A DNA stretch of 64,000 nucleotides from Salticus scenicus (taxonomy: Eukaryota; Arthropoda; Arachnida; Araneae; Salticidae): assembly GCA_963930645.1 (NCBI GenBank), contig OZ005648.1, forward strand, positions 241,247,436 to 241,311,435. Direction: 5' to 3'. The translations under genes were made by a program, and so were the position numbers. Under the pieces are notes generated by a model. It was not told the DNA's origin, ran no database searches, and saw nothing but the letters and a program-made list of their open reading frames with translations. Each line of letters opens with the position of its first letter. Position 1 is the stretch's first letter. Shown here in pieces: positions 1-11,679 of this stretch.

Positions 1-125
1 ACCTGATTTATGCGATTTTGGCGTAGCTTCATTTCTTGAATAATTTCGGCCGTATTATTGCCTAAGAGATAATAAGACATATTTATACTTAAGTCTACCA
101 CAGCCGCCTTTATTATAAATCGGCC
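1..125 (-). pseudogene. Ty3-like gag-pol fragment, end of protease region (partial)
   Basis: Read on the minus strand, this stretch is open in one frame from the insertion junction at 125 to the window edge, and it continues the frame of the Gag-protease ORF that stops at 6443 on the other side of the 126-6442 insertion. The short stretch VVDLSINMSYYLLG is consistent with the hydrophobic C-terminal part of a retropepsin. The seven bases ATCGGCC next to the junction are repeated at 6443-6449 and are the duplicated target site. Role: retrotransposon protease and linker to reverse transcriptase, which would lie left of the window. Frame continuity is seen; the protease assignment rests on the DTG motif in the partner ORF. 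Confidence 0.7.
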
Positions 126-293
126 CAGTGGCGGGTTTAAGCTGCGCGGGGCCCTAGGCGCAGAATATTTCCGGGGCCTCTATAGTAGAAATTAATTGGG
201 AGGTAATTTTCAATGGAACAATGTTATTTGAATTTTTTAACGGGGAGAGCTAAATTCTCGCTATGCAATATTTTTGTACGAATGCAATTTTTT

Positions 294-1488
294 AGTTCCC
301 ATCATACTATATGTATGGAGAACTTAGGTAATCGTGAAAATTTTTTCGATCTCGGTTTTCTGACTTTTTACACGTTTTCAGATGAGAGGAATCAGATCAA
401 AATGAATATGGTGACCATTATCTGTAGGGTGTCTGTTAGTTTGTTAGTCTGAGTACATGATATCTCCCGAACAAATGATCGTAAAGAGGTCGGACCAGTT
501 TTAAAATGTTATTTATGTTATTGGCAAGAACCCTATTTATTTACAACATTCTAATTAAAAAACTTAAGAAATTATTCGAAATTTACGATTTTCTTAACAT
601 GGGAGAATAGGGAAAATTTTCACTTAAATGTGCATGAAAAGGAATATTTTTCTCGTAAAATTGTAAGAACAGACTTTAAATATCAGTTTTGGTGCCCGGA
701 GAAACATCATTAACTTTAAACACGCTACTTTGAAAATATCGCAAATTTTTCGAAATTTATGAATTTCTTATCATGGAAAAATATGGCAAAATTTCGCATC
801 AACGTCTGATTTGAAGGATATTTTCATCGTAAAGGTGTGAGACTACTTTTAAAATATTATATAAGATGCTGGCATAAACGTCCTTGACTATGAATTTTCC
901 AATTTAAAAATTTCGTAAGTCATTGGAAATTTTCGATTTACTTACTATGGCAGAATAGGGCAAAATTTCGCATAAACGCCCATTTTGAGGGATACTTTCA
1001 TCGTAAAGATGTCAGAACACTTTTAAAATATCATGCAAGATACTGGCATGAACATCCCTGACTATGAATATTTTAATTTAAAAATTTCTTAAGTTATTTG
1101 GAATTTACGATTTACTTAACATGGCAGAATAGGGCAAAATTGAGCATAATCGTCCATTTTGACATCATAAATATATAAGACAATTTCAAAATAATATTTA
1201 TGGTACTTGTTTGAACAGAATCGACTACGAATATTGTAACAGGAAAATTTCGTAAGTTATTCCAAATTTAAGATTTCATTAACATAGCAAAATTGGGCGA
1301 TATTACATATGAATATGCATTTTGTGGATTGTTGCATTGAAAATTTTAGTATGAAAACTAAACTACGAATTTGACCCCAATAAAATAATAGATTAGAATA
1401 AGATAAATATATTGAACTGAACGGTGGGTGGCCCATTAGACGGGAATTTGATTCTGTCACATTGTCAAGCTTTTGGTCAAATTCATTC
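294..1488 (+). mobile_element. Helentron-like element, family C copy 1 (3' truncated)
   Basis: The 5' end is an imperfect hairpin starting AGTTCCCATCATA and closing with TATGGAGAACT, preceded by a T-run. It is followed by the GT-rich phrase gtgtctgttagt and diverged tandem units of about 175 bp, each containing a cgtaagttattggaaattta-like core. It aligns in order with the fuller copy at 38492-39811 but stops matching near 1488, before the terminal subrepeat and CTAG end, so the 3' end is lost. No protein is encoded. Confidence 0.6.
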
Positions 1489-4253
1489 AACGTTACGAGA
1501 GATAGATTGAACAGAATTTAAGTTCTTCTCGAAAGAAAAGAAAGATGTTAGGGGGTTTTATCAATATTTATTTACAATCAGAGGACGCTGTATAACCATT
1601 GATTGAAATCAAATAAAAATTTGAGTAAAACCCCTTATGGTTGAGCTTTTATGTTTAGAGGAACTAAATATCAGTGCATTCTATTGTCCACAATTTTTTG
1701 AATTTGCATGATATTTATGTTTGAGGTTTTCCTATAAGTAGCTCAATACTTTTGACTGCTTAACTATGCAAATGAATTTAAAAAAAAAAAAAAAAAAAAA
1801 AAAATGTGCGTGCGTAGTTAAAAATTATTTTTTTTAAATGCTCATATTTAATAAGATATTTTATATTTTTGTATTGAAATTGAAGTGTGCAGTGTGATGT
1901 GTCTAAAGTCGCATGCCAAGTTTTCTAAAAATGGCTTTGCTCTGGGTCTAATACCTGCGTGTTATATTTAAAAAAGTTGTCAAAAAAAAAAAAAAAAAAA
2001 AAAAAAGATACTGTAGCCTCATAAAAAACTTACAGGCAATTAAAAGAAGCGTCATAATCACGTGCTGCAGCCAAAATGTATTTCAAGCATTACTTTTTAC
2101 AGGATGATCCAAAACATTTGGATTTTTATTTAATTTTTTACTTCTCCCCCATTTCTCTTTGGGACAAAACTTTTGCTGAAATATCTGATGTATAACATGT
2201 TGCAGATAGTTCGTAAAAAATTATTCTAGATATTTTACAAAACGTCTAAATTAGAAAACATCCAAACACTTATTGAGAGATAATGTAGTCAGTCACAGCC
2301 TTGAAAATTTCAATAATATAAATTTGTTAAGTTTACATAATTAAAATTTTTATTTAACACATTATGTATTTAGTTTTAAAATTTTATTGATTCAAACATA
2401 AATGTGGGCTATTTTTTAATGTTTATTAAAAAAAAAAAATGAAATTTATTATTTAATGAAAAGGGAAAAAAGTATTAAAGTATGACCCTTGTAAATTTTA
2501 TTTCAGTATCTAAAATGCTATTTTTTCCTTATCTTGCTCTCTCTTGCTATATACTATTGTTATTATTAATTAAAGGCGGTCATCGCCCACCTAGCTGACG
2601 ATATTTCCAAATAAAGCTCCTTTCAAAATTCGCTATATTAATCAATAAATAAATAAATGAATAAAAGTAAGAGTGATTAAATTGCGCGAAAAATAGAAAA
2701 TAATGAAAAAATGGATTATTTGAAATTTGTATTTTTCATCAAAAAATGGAATTCGAATCATAAAATTTAATTTAAATTTAATTATTTATCATAGTTAATT
2801 TCATTGGAAATTTATCAAAATCGCTCTAAGTTTCTTTGTCGAAGGGATAATATCGAAATATGTATTATTATATTTTTAACTCCGCCTGAATTCAATCTCA
2901 ATAACAGAAAAGTACGGAAATTTATTTTCATTTTGAATTTATAATCATTTATATTACTTTTAATATTATTAACATCACTACTTTTTTTAATTATTAATTA
3001 TTATAATCATTTTCCCCTGCTAAATCATCATCCCTTAATTATTTTATTCATTCCTCAAAGCGAATGATATATATAATATATTAATTCCAATACCTATTTT
3101 TAGTAATGACGTCAGTTTCGAGTGCTAGTTTCGGGAAACTTGGGCTTTTATTGATAAAAAATTACTTTTCACCGTTATCAGAGTGTAAGTAATGCCATAG
3201 ATGTATATTCGAGCATCAAAGACCCGTTCAAAACTGTTAAATATGTTAACTATACACTATAGCATTTTATTTTATTGCACAGAAACGCATTTGTATGTTT
3301 AACTGATATACAGGAAAAAAATTCCAAAGAATAAGTTGCAACGTTGTAAGTAATCGGGTGTGGTGAAGTAAAAGAAGAGAAATAAAATTGGTGTTAGTTT
3401 TAAATGCTTCTAGGAAGTTAAATTCAACAATATAATTTTTCATGAAATTTTATATAAATTTCTTAACAATTGCGATATAAAGCCTTTGTTATCCTGCATT
3501 TATCCATTTATTTGTCTATTACCGACGTTTCTTAAAAATTATTTAATTGTTGATTAAAAGAAATAGCATTCAAGACATTAATTGAAGTCCTTTGATTCGA
3601 ATGAAAAAGAAAAGAAAATCATTAAATGAAATTTAGAGCGCCTTTCACTTAAAATAAAACCCACTGGGCATCATTTTGAACCTAAACGCTTTTTCAAGAA
3701 AATATTTAAAATGCAAAAATAGATTGTTTGTTCAAAACTTAAAAACATGAGCAGAAGTAAAAATATAAATAACATTCTATTGTGAAACATTTTATAATTA
3801 AATTATTATTATTATTATTATTATTATTACTAGAAAGTTAAAATAGAGGGAAAAAATGATAAGAAAACTTACTTTTTTAGATCGTCATGGAAAAAATTCG
3901 AAGCAAACTCATAGAGATATACTACTAAACTAATTATAACCACATCTTAAACATTCGAGCTAAACTGACGCAATAAGAATATAGAAAATTAATGGTTTTA
4001 CAATCTTGAAAAGTAACCAATCGGGTAGAATATATAACGTTTTGAAAATAAGGAATTTATATTTTTCTTTTTTGCTATAAATGAAATACCAAATTCTCCC
4101 TATCTGCATTCATTCGATTGTACATTTTTCACAGGTTTTAAAGAGAGAATAAATAATACCCATTTGTAACAGAACACAGAACTGAAAATGAGGATAAATG
4201 AAGCAACACACATGTCTGAAAAAAGTAAAAAAAAAAACTATCATTAATATTGG
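1489..4253. other. Gene-free AT-rich stretch
   Basis: No supported gene. It holds long A runs (1779-1803, 1982-2006), a (TTA)n microsatellite near 3804-3828 and otherwise unassigned AT-rich DNA inside the 126-6442 insertion. Confidence 0.6.
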
Positions 4254-4257
4254 TTAA

Positions 4258-4689
4258 GAGGGGACAATACCTAATCTCGCCGGCAGCCTTCACCCATGTT
4301 ATTCTATGGGAAAATTTGTTGCGACAATTACACATTACCTAATGAATATTTTTAAATTCTGTTTTCGCAGTCAGAAAATTCATAACCGTTAAATGAGTAC
4401 TCATTTTTGAAAAATTCATTTTTTTTTTTTTTTTTACATTTTAATTTTGAGTTCAAAAATGCGATTTTTCACAAAATGCATTTTTCTCATTTTCTAATCG
4501 CAAAATGAAATACTAAAATTTTAAAAAATCAATTTTTGGAAAAGAAGTACTAATTTAACGCTTATGAATTTTCTAAATGTGAAAACAGAATTGAAAAATA
4601 TTCATTAGGTAATGAGTAATTATGTGAACAAATTTTCCCATAGAATAACATGGGCGAAGGCTGCCGGCGAGATTAGGTATTGTCCGCTC
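4258..4689. mobile_element. Palindromic MITE with TTAA target duplication (copy 1)
   Basis: The two halves are inverted copies of each other over nearly the whole 432 bp. The ends read GAGGGGACAATACC and GGTATTGTCCGCTC and abut TTAA on both sides (4254-4257, 4690-4693). The arms share CCCATAGAATAACATGGG and GCCGGCGAGATTAGG, and the centre is a T-rich spacer. TTAA duplication is typical of piggyBac and Kolobok elements; which of these mobilised it cannot be told without a transposase. Related copies are at 21784, 22636 and 45475. Confidence 0.8.
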
Positions 4690-4693
4690 TTAA

Positions 4694-5472
4694 GTAAATG
4701 CTGTTTGTGCAGTTCGGAAGATGTACTCATACAAAGCATCCTACAAGAACTATTTTTGAAGCACAAGCCACCTCATTAGCACTAGTACTTCTTTGTGCGG
4801 CAAAACTAACAGTAACAGTGGAAAGCTTATATTCACACATGTTTGAAAGATGTCCGTCTCAGTTTTATTGAACTTTAGTCATTTATATTAATAAAGAAGT
4901 GACCATTTTTAAGTACTTTCAAACGTGAATATATGAAGTTGGGGGAAATATGGTACTGCCACTATTGCAATTTCCTTTAGCAATTAGCTAAAAATCTATT
5001 ATTCTCGAATTTTCCAGAACCCCCATCTTTCAGAATTCTAGAGTTCTGATGAATTTTTAGAATGCGCCGCAGGACACAGGTGTGTAACGCTATAATTAGA
5101 AATAGTATCCCCACTCCAATTAAGTGGTAATACATGGACCAGTAATAAAATGAAATGAAATACGGAAATAGTGTTTTTACGATTTACGATAATGGAAAAA
5201 AGAAGTACAGATGGTTATCTCAAAAGAATCTTTTGAAATGCACTCATGCTAAATATGATTTGTTGTATGTGTATATATACATATATATTTAATTATGCGA
5301 AATATCAGGAACATAGAAATACGCTACAGAATTTAACTATAAACAGGATAATATTGTAATATTATCTATATTAGTGCCTCGTTATTTTATCTTAAACTAT
5401 TTATTCATTCAGAGTACTCACTTTACACTAAGTTTCTAGAATCAAACTGATTCGCTAATACTTGCAACTCAG

Positions 5473-5504
<32 letters not shown>

Positions 5505-6370
5505 ATATGTATATAGTTAGTTTTTAAAATCCTAGCTAAAAACAAATAAGAAATATGTATAAAGTATAATAGAAAAAAAATAGTAATAACTAGAAGAAAG
5601 AGCAGAGGTCATCACGGCTTAAAACGGATGTAGCAGATTAAACAAATTTGGCAGGTGCTCAACTTCCCTCAAATTCTCTGCAAGATCATATAACAAAGAA
5701 AGATAAATGGTTAAAATGCAGATAAATTGAATTACTTAGCAGAGTAATTATAAAGCTAAAATTAAGAAATCAGTTTTTATTTGGTTTAAAATGACATCTG
5801 GGATTACTATGGAAATTTTGAACTTCTCTAAAGTTTCTTTTCGAGAACTTACATGGCTCGGTGTTAAACACTACTCCCCCCCCCCCCCCACACACACACA
5901 CACTTTTTTTTTCCTAATCTTGAGTATATCACATGCATACAGAAATAATGTACTTTTTAATTTATTAATGGATGAAAATTGTGAGCATTTTATAGTATTT
6001 TGCTAATTTTAGAAATTGCTTTTAAGCAGGCAAGAAGAAATGTGGGGCCCTTGTCAGATAAAAGGCTAGGGTGTAGAACTTATTGCATTTGATTAAATTG
6101 AAAACGAATTTGTTGTCTTATTTCGTGTTCCTATTACACCAAGTCTTGGCTTCTGCAAACCATATACCCTTTGTTAAGAAATTGTGCACATCTTATTAGT
6201 GTAATGTATATAGAATAAATACAATTTTTTTGGAGAATAAATATGTTTGTTTGATGCCAGAATGCTTTTAAACTAAAAAAAAAAAAAAAAAAATAAAAAA
6301 TAAAAGACTTTTCAAAAATTGAAATTGCTAAAAAAAAGTTATTGGAATTACGAAAAAAAAAAAAAAAAAA
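4694..6370. other. Gene-free AT-rich stretch with microsatellites
   Basis: No gene seen. It contains a (TA)n tract at 5472-5501, a C-run followed by (CA)n at about 5876-5903, and poly-A tracts near 6276-6293 and 6353-6370. It forms the right part of the 126-6442 insertion. Confidence 0.6.
5472..5501. repeat. (TA)n microsatellite
   Basis: About fifteen uninterrupted TA dinucleotides in AT-rich intergenic DNA. Confidence 0.95.
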
Positions 6371-6442
6371 TTAAACGCGAGGCCTCTTAGGCGCGAGGCC
6401 CTTGGCGCGCGCCAACTGCGCCTTATGGGTAATCCGCCACTG

Positions 6443-7758
6443 ATCGGCCAGTCTCTGCGAATTCTAGTTCTGCCGTGGCTAAGGGTAAACATCGAGACTC
6501 ATTTTCTAGGGCGGTCTTTAACCAAATTGTTTCTCCATTTAAATTTTCATTTTTAATGTATTTTGTCGAAATAATATCGACACTCGTGCCCGTATCCCGC
6601 AGAATCATCATTTGTTCACCGTTCACGCGTGCCTTACTCAGGTAAGGTGAAAAGGAAGGGGCAAATTTTTCCGCTGTATTTAAATAACACACGTGGTCTC
6701 CTTTATTTAAATTGGGACACATTGGTCTTAAATGAGATTTTGATCCACACTCATAACAGGCTGGCTCTTTTCTTTTCTCAAATATTTTTAACCTTTCCCT
6801 TTCCTCATTGACATTCTTGTCCCTCCAATTTTTATCACCCTTCTTTTTTCCTATTATTTTGCTATCCTTTTTCTCCCATTCGTTATTTCGCTGTCTGTCG
6901 AAATTTCGCTTTTCGGAATCATTAGAATTTTGTTTTCTTTTTATACCCCTTACCGCTTCATACTCATCTAATTTACTCGCAACCTCTTCGGGTTCTTTTA
7001 GAATAGCCCATTGATCTATTAAATGATCCCGTGCTTCATGGGGAGCCCTCTTTTTAATCTGATCTGCGATCATCAATTTTTTTAGTGATTCGAAATCATT
7101 AACTTCGACTCCGCTCAACCATCCTTCAAGGTAACTTCTTAGTTCAAATACTAAATCCCTCCAAATCGAATCTGATTTCTTATTATGAGTTAAGAATTTA
7201 GTTCTGAAAACCTCAGGACTTAATTTAAATCTGTTGAGTAGTAATTTTTTTACATATTCATAACTCTCAATAGACTCCTCCGGTTCTCTTATTACAATCT
7301 CCGCTATTTCTACCGGCACTAAGGCTAATAATTGAGTCACCCACTGATCCTCAGAAATACTCAATTTCTTTGCTTGCCTTTCAAATAATGTTAAAAATAT
7401 AGAAATATCAGTTTTCTCTGCATCGAATTTTTACATTACCTGTTTTAAAGATGCAGTCGGCTTAGCACTTTCACTAACTTGCGAAGTTAAGCTAACCGTT
7501 TCTTCGCTTCATTTCTAATTCGTGTAATATTTTCCCTTCTTCCTGAAATCTGCGTTTCTCTTCTAAACGCCGTTGTTCCGCTTCCCTATCTTCTTTCGCT
7601 AGTTCCAGTTGCGCAAGAACAGCGATTTCGTTAAAATTTGGCTTGCTCGAAATCTTCTCTATAATATTTGCGATTTTATCACTAGGTAATACATCAATAT
7701 CTAATTCCTCTGCTACTGTTTTCAAATCTGCCTTCCGATATTTCCATAACCCAGCCAT
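6443..7758 (-). pseudogene. Ty3-like retrotransposon gag and protease start, broken
   Basis: The element's structural protein and the beginning of its protease lie on the minus strand. The N-terminal piece (7758-7492, 88 residues) starts MAGLWKYRKADLK and has a charged helical stretch. The main ORF (from 7364) has a SCAN-like helical region (roughly residues 35-85), a basic linker, a CCHC zinc knuckle with C203, C206, H211 and C216 (CX2CX4HX4C), and a retropepsin active site DTGTS at 257-261. The two pieces are in different frames: a frameshift lies near 7500 and an in-frame TAA at 7431-7433. The 126-6442 insertion cuts the protease after residue 307; the last six residues of the ORF come from the insertion. 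Knuckle plus DTG protease points to a Ty3/mdg-type LTR retrotransposon. I saw no LTR inside the window. Confidence 0.8.
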
Positions 7759-7967
7759 TTTAAACCCTTTAACTATTACACTAATAGTACACTCTAATTA
7801 AACAGAATTTCAAATAAATTGTTAACATTAAATTTCTAGAACATAAAGGAAATAAAACATGTGACAATAGACTATTTTAAGTTGTCTAACCCAATTTTTC
7901 AATAAATAATAGCACAAAATTTTAAATTAGTGAGAAGGAATTTGTGTAATTTAATTCACCTTTATTT
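7759..7967. other. Spacer between gag start and Penelope-like ORF
   Basis: AT-rich DNA with no ORF. It should contain the 5' leader and possibly a primer-binding site or LTR edge of the minus-strand Ty3-like element, but I could not identify either. Confidence 0.4.
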
Positions 7968-9260
7968 TCAACAATTTAATTCCTTAAAATACTTTCTAAC
8001 TAAAACCTCAAAATTTTGACTGCAAAATTCTGAATAAATAGAAAAAATATGAATATGGCCATGTATTCTTCTCTCTTCTTCTCTCTCTAAAATACTGCGC
8101 CATCTCGTGTCGATTTCTGATTGGTCGGTGTTGCATGAACCCTCATTAGCTAAAATTTCGACTGTTTCCCGTTTTCTGGCATAGAAATAATTATTGTAGT
8201 TTGCTAGTTTTTTGTAATTTTTAAAATCTATTTCTATTTTTTCTGTTTGGTTTATTTTAGTTAAAGCTGTGGTTGTATGGTTATATTTTATATCATTTTG
8301 GTGTTCTTTGATTCGCGTTTTTATTTTTCGCTTTGTCATTCCAATGTAGCAACCGGTTTTTTGGTCATCTTTGTTAAAGTTTATTTTATATATACCTGCA
8401 GTTTCAGAGAAGTCTATTTTATCTTTGTCGTTCCTAATTCTTTGGAAAATATTTTGGTTTGGTTTTATTGGTATATTAATATTTAATTTAGCGGCTTCGT
8501 TTTTAATTTTATTAGATGTACCTTTATTGTATGGAATTGGGGGGATGTATTTTTGTTTTGGTTTCTGTGCATTGTCTATGTTATTAAGTTTTTTTATTCT
8601 ATTTCTATAAAGTTTGTTTACTAAGTTTTTCTTATAACCTGCGTTTTGAGCTATTTCAGTGATTTTTTGGAGTTCCTGTTTAAGTAAATTTTCATTTGAG
8701 CATATGTTTATTGCGTGGTTTATATAATATTGTATTGCTGCTATTTTGTATTTATATGGAGTCTTGCATTTTGCATTTATAATTTCGTTGCTATTACTTT
8801 GTTTCCGGTATACGGTAGTTTCGAAGTTTAAGTTTTGAGTTTTTATTATTGTGACATCTAGGAAGTTAATGAGGTTGTTATTTTCTATTTCAAGTGTGAA
8901 TTTGATGTTTGAGTCAATTTTATTTAATTTTTCTAGTGTGCTTTCTGGGGAGGAGTAGTTACTGTTTATTACTGCAAATGTGTCGTCTACATACCTGAAC
9001 CAATATTTTATTTCTTTGAAATTCGTTAGTATATTTTCGTTTTCAAGTAATCTTAGTTTAAAGTCTGCTACTATGCCTGAGATAGGCGATCCCATTGGGA
9101 CGCCTTGATTCTGTTTGTAAAATTTATTGTTGAATCTGAAGTAGTTTTCATTTAAAATTAGGTTATTAGCTGCAATTAATGTTTGGCTTATGTCTTTATC
9201 TTTATATTTTTGTTTTATTTTTTCATTTATAATTTCATTAATTTCTTTTATATTAATTGA
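7968..9260 (-). CDS. Penelope-like retroelement polyprotein: reverse transcriptase plus GIY-YIG endonuclease (5' truncated)
   Basis: The ORF stays open for 445 codons from 9305, but the first 15 or so come from a (TA)n repeat, so the true element begins near 9260. Counted from that ATG, RT motifs are GVPMGSP (68-74, with ISGIVAD after it), YVDDTFAV (105-112, the catalytic aspartates) and NFLDVTI (147-153). A basic linker follows, then a GIY-YIG nuclease: GIYKINF (304-310), CYIGMTKR (319-326), a conserved KEH (333-335) and a downstream ETVEI (380-384). RT joined to C-terminal GIY-YIG is the defining order of canonical Penelope-like elements, which nick the target and prime on it. The N-terminal RT fingers are missing, as expected for a 5'-truncated insertion. 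No internal stop or frameshift is visible, so it may be fairly young. Confidence 0.9.
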   Translation of the reverse strand, partial: SINIKEINEIINEKIKQKYKDKDISQTLIAANNLILNENYFRFNNKFYKQNQGVPMGSPISGIVADFKLRLLENENILTNFKEIKYWFRYVDDTFAVINSNYSSPESTLEKLNKIDSNIKFTLEIENNNLINFLDVTIIKTQNLNFETTVYRKQSNSNEIINAKCKTPYKYKIAAIQYYINHAINICSNENLLKQELQKITEIAQNAGYKKNLVNKLYRNRIKKLNNIDNAQKPKQKYIPPIPYNKGTSNKIKNEAAKLNINIPIKPNQNIFQRIRNDKDKIDFSETAGIYKINFNKDDQKTGCYIGMTKRKIKTRIKEHQNDIKYNHTTTALTKINQTEKIEIDFKNYKKLANYNNYFYARKRETVEILANEGSCNTDQSEIDTRWRSILEREEERRIHGHIHIFSIYSEFCSQNFEVLVRKYFKELNC

Positions 9261-9262
9261 AC

Positions 9263-9283
9263 ATATATATATATATATATATA
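9263..9283. repeat. (TA)n microsatellite at the Penelope-like 5' boundary
   Basis: A short TA tract sits exactly between the truncated retroelement and the CAGAGG end of the next MITE. It supplies the spurious IYIYI codons at the N-terminus of the ORF. Confidence 0.85.
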
Positions 9284-9285
9284 AG

Positions 9286-9796
9286 CAGAGGTTAATCCAG
9301 AACAAATTTAGTGCCGCATTGAGGCACTTTCACAAAGTCAATTTTAAGCAATGAGGTACCTTCACAAATTCAACTTTCAGCAAAGAGGTACCTTCACAAA
9401 TTCAACTTTCAGCAAAGAGGTATCTTCACAAAGTCAATTCTCAGCAATATAACTGCACACTAAAATATTTTATAAGCACTGCATCGAACACAGAAAAATA
9501 CCCTCAATTTGAATATTTACTGGAGACAATGATAAATATCTAAGTAAACACCTACTTATCTTACATATAAGAAACAACTTAACTCGCCCATATATATATT
9601 TATTTTTACAACTGTTTCATTTTATTTTTTAAATGTATTTTAAAATTTAAAAAAAAAAAAAAAAAAACTGCTTTACGTATTTTAGTTAATTGTTCTGAAG
9701 TATCATTAATTTTCACAAACTTACTTGATGTTTTCACAAATTATTTTATAAATTCACAAATGGGGTACCATTTTTAAAAAGCTGGATTAATCCCTG
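9286..9796. mobile_element. 511-bp MITE with CAGRGR termini
   Basis: The left end CAGAGGTTAATCCAG and the inverted right end CAGGGATTAATCCAG match at 13 of 15 positions. ATAAG lies directly outside both ends (9281-9285, 9797-9801), a possible 5-bp duplication, although the left copy merges with a TA repeat. The left interior is a tandem array (9315-9448). No ORF. The CAG start suggests a hAT-like MITE; the short duplication argues against it. Confidence 0.55.
9315..9448 (+). repeat. Tandem array, about four units of 32-33 bp
   Basis: The phrases gcattgagg, gcaatgagg, gcaaagagg and gcaaagagg occur at about 9315, 9348, 9380 and 9412, each followed by a conserved cttcacaaattcaac-like segment. 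It is a minisatellite-like subterminal repeat of the surrounding MITE. Confidence 0.8.
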
Positions 9797-10589
9797 ATAA
9801 GTTATAAACAACATAAGAAATTGCCAGTAAGAAAATTAATTTTCTAAAAATAGAAAGGAAAAAAGAAAAACATAATAATAATAATTGCAGACAACAAATT
9901 GCAATCCTAAGTTCATTTTTTCATTGAAAATATCTAAGATAATACTTTTTATTATTTATTTGCAGGCTAAAAATTTCTTTATTACCAATAGCAACAATTA
10001 AATTTATTTTATTTTTTTACATTATTGATCACATTTTAATTTTCCTGTGGAAAATGACATCATAAGACTGAAAGAACGACGATTTGAAAAACTCTTTGAA
10101 AGATGGCAAATGCAGTGCCTTTATTAACCAGGCATTTTTATTATTTATTTAAGGTGGTAGAAATTTCTAACTGACTGAAATGTCTCCTTTGAAGTATTCA
10201 ACACACATTGATATCTTTCATGACGCGGGGGAGGGACACTGTCCTCCTTGAGGAGATGTGATCGCAGACAGAAAAATTTGACGCCAGCGACAGTAACCTT
10301 GTTTTAAATATCTGTCTATCTATCTATATATGGATATAAATTTCTTTCAATTGCTTTCCATTGAACAATTGCTTAATCTTTCTATTTATAAGCAAGTTTT
10401 TAAAGAGAAAACTTAAATGTAATTTGAATGTATGGTATAAAAATACATTATCTATAATAATGTTTAATAAAACATTGTGGTAGATTTAAAGATGTCAGAA
10501 GTTAAACTGTGTGTAAAATTGTGTATGACTTAATTTATATGCTGAATTAGAAAGGTATTTATTGACTAGAAACTGACTAAAACTTATAA

Positions 10590-10900
10590 ATCGAACTTAT
10601 GTGTCCTTTCATATGTATTAGTTGATTAGTTCAGAAAAATTAATAAACGTCCTTTATAAATAGGTCAATTTTAGGTTTCACAAATGCATTTCTTAAAATC
10701 GGCACTACGGATTTTCTTCAAATTCGTCATATTTACTCCCATATAGATATCCTTTCATATGTAATTAGTTTCCAGTGAGAAAGTGAGTTTGTCAAGGTTT
10801 GGTGAAAATCGACAGTATTACCAAAATTCGGTAGCTAAAAAACTGCTCTAGCGATTTTCTTTAAGTTTGCTACACTGTACACTCTGAAAACAAATTTGGT
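10590..10900 (+). mobile_element. Diverged fragment of Helentron-like family B
   Basis: The order tcctttcatatg, gattagttcag, cgtcctttataaatag, then gctctagcgattttct follows the tandem unit of the family B element at 32198-33222 (there with cgtcctgtataaatagctc and gctctaacgattttct). Neither terminal hairpin is visible, so only the body survives. Confidence 0.5.
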
Positions 10901-10970
10901 ATAATAATAATTTGGCTTCTGGTAAATTAAAATTTTAATTAGGTGGTGGAATTGGTATAATATTTATGAA

Positions 10971-11250
10971 CTAGTATATAACCCCGTCAAAAATGACGGA
11001 ATGTGAAATCAATGAACATAGTCAATCAACGAAGGCTTTGCTTGGTTCGCTGGTCACTATATTTAAAGGAAATTCTTTTATATCGCTTTATAAACAAAAT
11101 AAATAAAAAAATCATGTCAAAAGCTCGCTTCCTGTCCCTGCTGCCTTTGGCAGCAACCCACTCATTCGCAGACTCTCGGGTGCCTGTGACAATAGCTTAC
11201 CAGTGGGCTTCCATTTGGGTGCTTATCAGATGAAAGTTTCGAAACGGAGA
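10971..11250 (-). mobile_element. Helitron 3' end remnant
   Basis: On the minus strand the right terminus reads as a hairpin CCGTCA-TTTT-TGACGG, then a short spacer and TATACTAG followed by T. This is the classical Helitron 3' signature: a GC-rich stem-loop about ten bases before CTRR, inserted before T. Upstream (higher coordinates) are two body signatures seen in the other Helitrons here, a TTCGCTGGTCACTAT phrase near 11047 and a CTGCCTTTGGCAG hairpin near 11141. No 5' TC end was found. Confidence 0.6.
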
Positions 11251-11645
11251 GTATAAAAAAAAAAAAATTAAGTAGCAATTTTATATTTAAACCCCAGTTA
11301 CATATGAACAGGGTTGGGTTTCTTCCGGAAGAAACCAGTTTCTTACAGGACAGTGGAAGAAATGGATGAAACCAACCAGAAAACAAAACAGATGTTCAAA
11401 ATTAAAATTTATGGACTATATACACTGAAAGCATAACTATAATGTCAAATCTAAACTATAATCTAATTAATATTAAAAATATTTTTAGAAAAATAAATTA
11501 TTTGATAACAAGCACTAAATATGTACAGGTGATGGGTTTTTACATTTCAATGCTAATATTTTTAGAATTTTTTGCATAGATTATCTCATATTACTATACT
11601 TTCAAACAGTACAAGTGATAATTACGGAATTAGCCATAATATTTG

Positions 11646-11679
<34 letters not shown>

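Larger units (their letters stand above)
126..6442. mobile_element. 6.3-kb inverted-terminus insertion splitting the Ty3-like element
   Basis: Both ends begin CAGTGGCGG reading inward (126 rightwards, 6442 leftwards), followed by GC-rich but only loosely matching subterminal DNA. A perfect 7-bp direct repeat ATCGGCC flanks it (119-125 and 6443-6449), and deleting the insert plus one copy restores an open gag-pol frame. The CAG start suggests a hAT-like DNA transposon, but hAT duplications are normally 8 bp, so the superfamily is uncertain. I found no transposase ORF. The interior holds a Helentron-like copy (294-1488), a TTAA MITE (4258-4689) and AT-rich DNA, so it is a non-autonomous or gutted element enlarged by later insertions. 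Confidence 0.7.

Noticed and set aside
213..452. 79-codon ORF near the left edge
   Set aside because: It is chance translation of the family C Helentron-like 5' region.
1..7758. Long terminal repeats for the Ty3-like element
   Set aside because: The left part lies outside the window and no TG...CA repeat edge could be recognised upstream of gag.
8277..8610. Two plus-strand ORFs rich in hydrophobic residues
   Set aside because: They are antisense shadows of the Penelope-like ORF.
9308..9450. Possible CRISPR-like short repeat array
   Set aside because: The 32-33 bp units are adjacent without unique spacers and lie in a MITE of a eukaryotic genome.
9281..9801. Firm hAT assignment of the 9286-9796 MITE
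   Set aside because: CAG termini fit, but only a 5-bp flanking repeat is seen and the left copy merges with a TA repeat.
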